In this document: positions 5,945-7,468 of the stretch, in pieces | Position numbering within the stretch: the first letter of the stretch is position 1 | Layout: every line of letters begins with the position of its first letter | NCBI GenBank assembly: GCA_013214975.1 | Contig: JABSPR010000036.1 | Span: forward strand, 1 to 7,468 | DNA: 7,468 nucleotides | Direction: 5' to 3' | Source: Flavobacteriales bacterium | GTDB lineage: Bacteria; Bacteroidota; Bacteroidia; DT-38 | Made by a program: the position numbers and the translations under genes | The notes under the pieces: generated by a model | Database searches by the model: none | The model's input: only the letters and a program-made list of their open reading frames with translations | What the model was told of the DNA's origin: nothing

Positions 5945-6663
5945 TGAAAAAGTTATCTCTGATAGTTTTATTATTTACGTTATCAAGTGCCGGATTTGCC
6001 GGAGATCTTAGAATTGGTCTCAAAGCTGACCCTACCTTTAGTTGGATAAAACCAGAAAACAACGAGCCTTTAAAAAGGACTGGTATTAGAACAGGGTTTA
6101 CCTATGGTGTTGTAACCGAAATCGCTTTCAGTGATAACTATTCAATTCTCACAGGTATCGACTTTGCTAATTTGGGAGGAAAATTATCTTATAACGATAG
6201 TATTTTTGCTAAAACTGAAGACGATTCACTTTCATACGTTTTAACGAACAGAACATATCGTTTAAAATATGTTGTTCTCCCATTGTCTATAAAAATGATG
6301 ACAAAAGAAATCGGGTATTTTAAATATTATGGGCAATTCGGATTAGAATTAGGTGTTAGAGTTTCTGCTAGAGCTGATGATATAAACGAAGGCTTAGGAG
6401 TGTACGAATTTGATGGCGTCCAGCATAAAGACGACCAATATATTGAGAAGGAAATCGCCTTGTTCCGTGCAGGACTTGTAGTAGGTTTTGGTGCTGAATA
6501 TAATATTAGTGGTAATACGGCATTTCTAATGGGTATCAAGTTCAACAACGGTTTTTCAAATCAATTTCCTAAAAAGATTGACAAGCAACCTAATCTTATA
6601 GATGGGTTAGCTCCTGTTGCGTACTCCAAAGCAATTACTGTTACTTTAGGAATTATGTTCTAA
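5944..6663 (+). CDS. PorT-family outer-membrane beta-barrel protein
   Basis: A 239-residue exported protein. Residues 1-19 are a clean Sec signal peptide (MKKLSLIVLLFTLSSAGFA), with cleavage likely before G20-D21. The mature start, DLRIGLKADPTFSWIKPEN, is typical of the PorT/outer-membrane beta-barrel family (OMP_b-brl_2 type). Alternating amphipathic strands follow, among them FTYGVVTEIAFS, YSILTGIDFA, LKYVVLPLSIKMMT, FKYYGQFGLELGVRV, LVVGFGAEYNI and AFLMGIKFNNG. The last residues, ITVTLGIMF, end in the aromatic residue usual for an outer-membrane barrel. PorT itself is a type IX secretion component, and neighbouring gldB supports an envelope role. However, canonical porT is often found beside other genes (a ubiE-type methyltransferase), so this may be a paralogue. 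I leave the symbol blank. Confidence 0.85.
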   Translation: MKKLSLIVLLFTLSSAGFAGDLRIGLKADPTFSWIKPENNEPLKRTGIRTGFTYGVVTEIAFSDNYSILTGIDFANLGGKLSYNDSIFAKTEDDSLSYVLTNRTYRLKYVVLPLSIKMMTKEIGYFKYYGQFGLELGVRVSARADDINEGLGVYEFDGVQHKDDQYIEKEIALFRAGLVVGFGAEYNISGNTAFLMGIKFNNGFSNQFPKKIDKQPNLIDGLAPVAYSKAITVTLGIMF

Positions 6664-6689
6664 TTCGGTATTACCTAAATAACGCCGAA
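6664..6689 (+). terminator. Weak hairpin after the porT-like gene; possible terminator or attenuator
   Basis: TTCGG (6664-6668) pairs with CCGAA (6685-6689). A G-U pair and one A/C mismatch lead to an inner TTA/TAA pairing around the 6-base loop CCTAAA. It begins one base after the porT-like stop codon. Only a run of four T follows, after eight other bases (6698-6701), so termination would be weak and nadE may be read through from upstream. Confidence 0.3.
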
Positions 6690-6702
6690 CCAGTACTTTT
6701 AC

Positions 6703-7468
6703 ATGAAGATAGCATTAGCTCAACTCAACTACACAATAGGTGACATTGAGGGAAATTGTGCTAAAATCATTAAATCTATTCACCGAGCGAAATCCCAACA
6801 AGCTGATTTGGTTATTTTTGCTGAATTGGCTATCTGTGGTTATCCGGCCCGAGATCTGTTAGAATTCGATTCTTTTATCCAAGACTGTGAAGATGTAATA
6901 AACAGTATAGCCAAAGAGTGTATTGGCATTTCGGCCATTGTAGGTGGACCATCCAGAAATGCAAATCCAGGTAAACAGCTATTTAACTCTGCCTACTTTT
7001 TATCCGATGGAAAAATCAGCTTTGCCCAACACAAATCGCTTATACCCAATTACGACATCTTTGATGAGTACCGCTATTTTGAGCCTAACGACAATCCATC
7101 TACATTTCGCTTTAATGGTAAAACGATTGCACTAACTATCTGTGAAGATGTCTGGTATGAAGACAACAACCCTCTTTATTTAAATTGTCCATTAGAAAAG
7201 ATGAAGAACGATAAAGCCGATTTAATTATTCACATCGCGGCTTCTCCATTCTCATTTGAATACACCGAAAAAAGAAAATCAATTTTAAGCAGTAAAGCTG
7301 TGTTATACAACACACCTATTATTTCTGTAAATCAAGTGGGTGGACAAACAGATATTCTTTTCGACGGAGCATCATCGGTTTTTACAAGCAACGGATCTCA
7401 GGTACTTGAATTAGCAAAATTTGAAGAAGACATATCGTTTATTGATTTAGAAAATTTGCCCGAAAAAG
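6703..7468 (+). CDS. nadE: Glutamine-dependent NAD+ synthetase, N-terminal glutaminase domain (255 residues; rest beyond the right edge)
   Basis: Last step of NAD+ synthesis: deamido-NAD+ is amidated with ATP, using ammonia taken from glutamine by an N-terminal nitrilase-type domain. The frame is open from the ATG at 6703 to the edge and covers essentially that domain. The start MKIALAQLNYTIGDIEGN is the usual family N-terminus. The catalytic triad is visible: E41 (FAELAICGYPARDLL), K111 (HKSLIPNYDIFDEYRYF) and C147 (ICEDVW). The downstream block IIHIAASPFSFEYTEKR (176-191) and the NQVGGQTDILFDGAS stretch (210-224) are also characteristic of the two-domain enzyme. The synthetase domain with its SGGxDS P-loop would lie beyond the window. 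It starts 39 bases after the porT-like gene in the same direction, with a weak hairpin between. Confidence 0.96.
   Translation, partial: MKIALAQLNYTIGDIEGNCAKIIKSIHRAKSQQADLVIFAELAICGYPARDLLEFDSFIQDCEDVINSIAKECIGISAIVGGPSRNANPGKQLFNSAYFLSDGKISFAQHKSLIPNYDIFDEYRYFEPNDNPSTFRFNGKTIALTICEDVWYEDNNPLYLNCPLEKMKNDKADLIIHIAASPFSFEYTEKRKSILSSKAVLYNTPIISVNQVGGQTDILFDGASSVFTSNGSQVLELAKFEEDISFIDLENLPEK

Noticed and set aside
6944..7135. 63-codon open frame on the plus strand
   Set aside because: It lies wholly inside nadE in another frame, and the nadE frame carries the catalytic residues.

Overview
The window is a stretch of bacterial chromosome from a member of the Bacteroidota. Three things point there: the gliding-motility pair gldB/gldC, a PorT-type outer-membrane barrel gene, and the short FtsL-like protein typical of that phylum's division cluster. 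The DNA is AT-rich with even composition, and Shine-Dalgarno sequences are weak or absent, which also fits. The family within the phylum (Flavobacteriia, Cytophagia or Saprospiria type) cannot be decided from the sequence alone.

Layout. Positions 1-2899, minus strand, hold the start of the division and cell-wall (dcw) cluster in the order mraZ, rsmH (mraW), ftsL-like, ftsI. The genes overlap or nearly touch, and ftsI runs off the left edge. In front of mraZ is a run of TGGGA/TGGTA repeats at 10-bp pitch that looks like an autoregulatory MraZ operator. A 260-bp divergent intergenic region (2900-3159) separates this from a plus-strand pair at 3160-4534: an alpha/beta hydrolase of unknown substrate and the ribosome-assembly GTPase EngB (YihA/YsxC), overlapping by 11 bp. 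EngB converges, 3 bp apart, on a minus-strand gldB-gldC operon (4538-5926). Divergent from gldB, only 17 bp away, is a PorT-family outer-membrane barrel gene (5944-6663). It is followed by the glutaminase half of a glutamine-dependent NAD+ synthetase (6703 to the right edge).

How the genes fit together. The left half is septal peptidoglycan synthesis and its transcriptional control. The middle holds a ribosome-biogenesis GTPase. The right half is the cell-envelope and gliding/type IX secretion side, followed by a housekeeping cofactor gene. I see no mobile element, CRISPR array, tRNA, rRNA, phage gene or defence gene.

I did not find an undescribed system. The observations most worth a second look are regulatory: the MraZ-type operator, a separate dyad beside it, and the tightly packed gldB/porT-like divergent start region, where a -7-like element lies over the neighbouring gene's start codon. 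The hydrolase is the one full-length gene whose role is really unknown.
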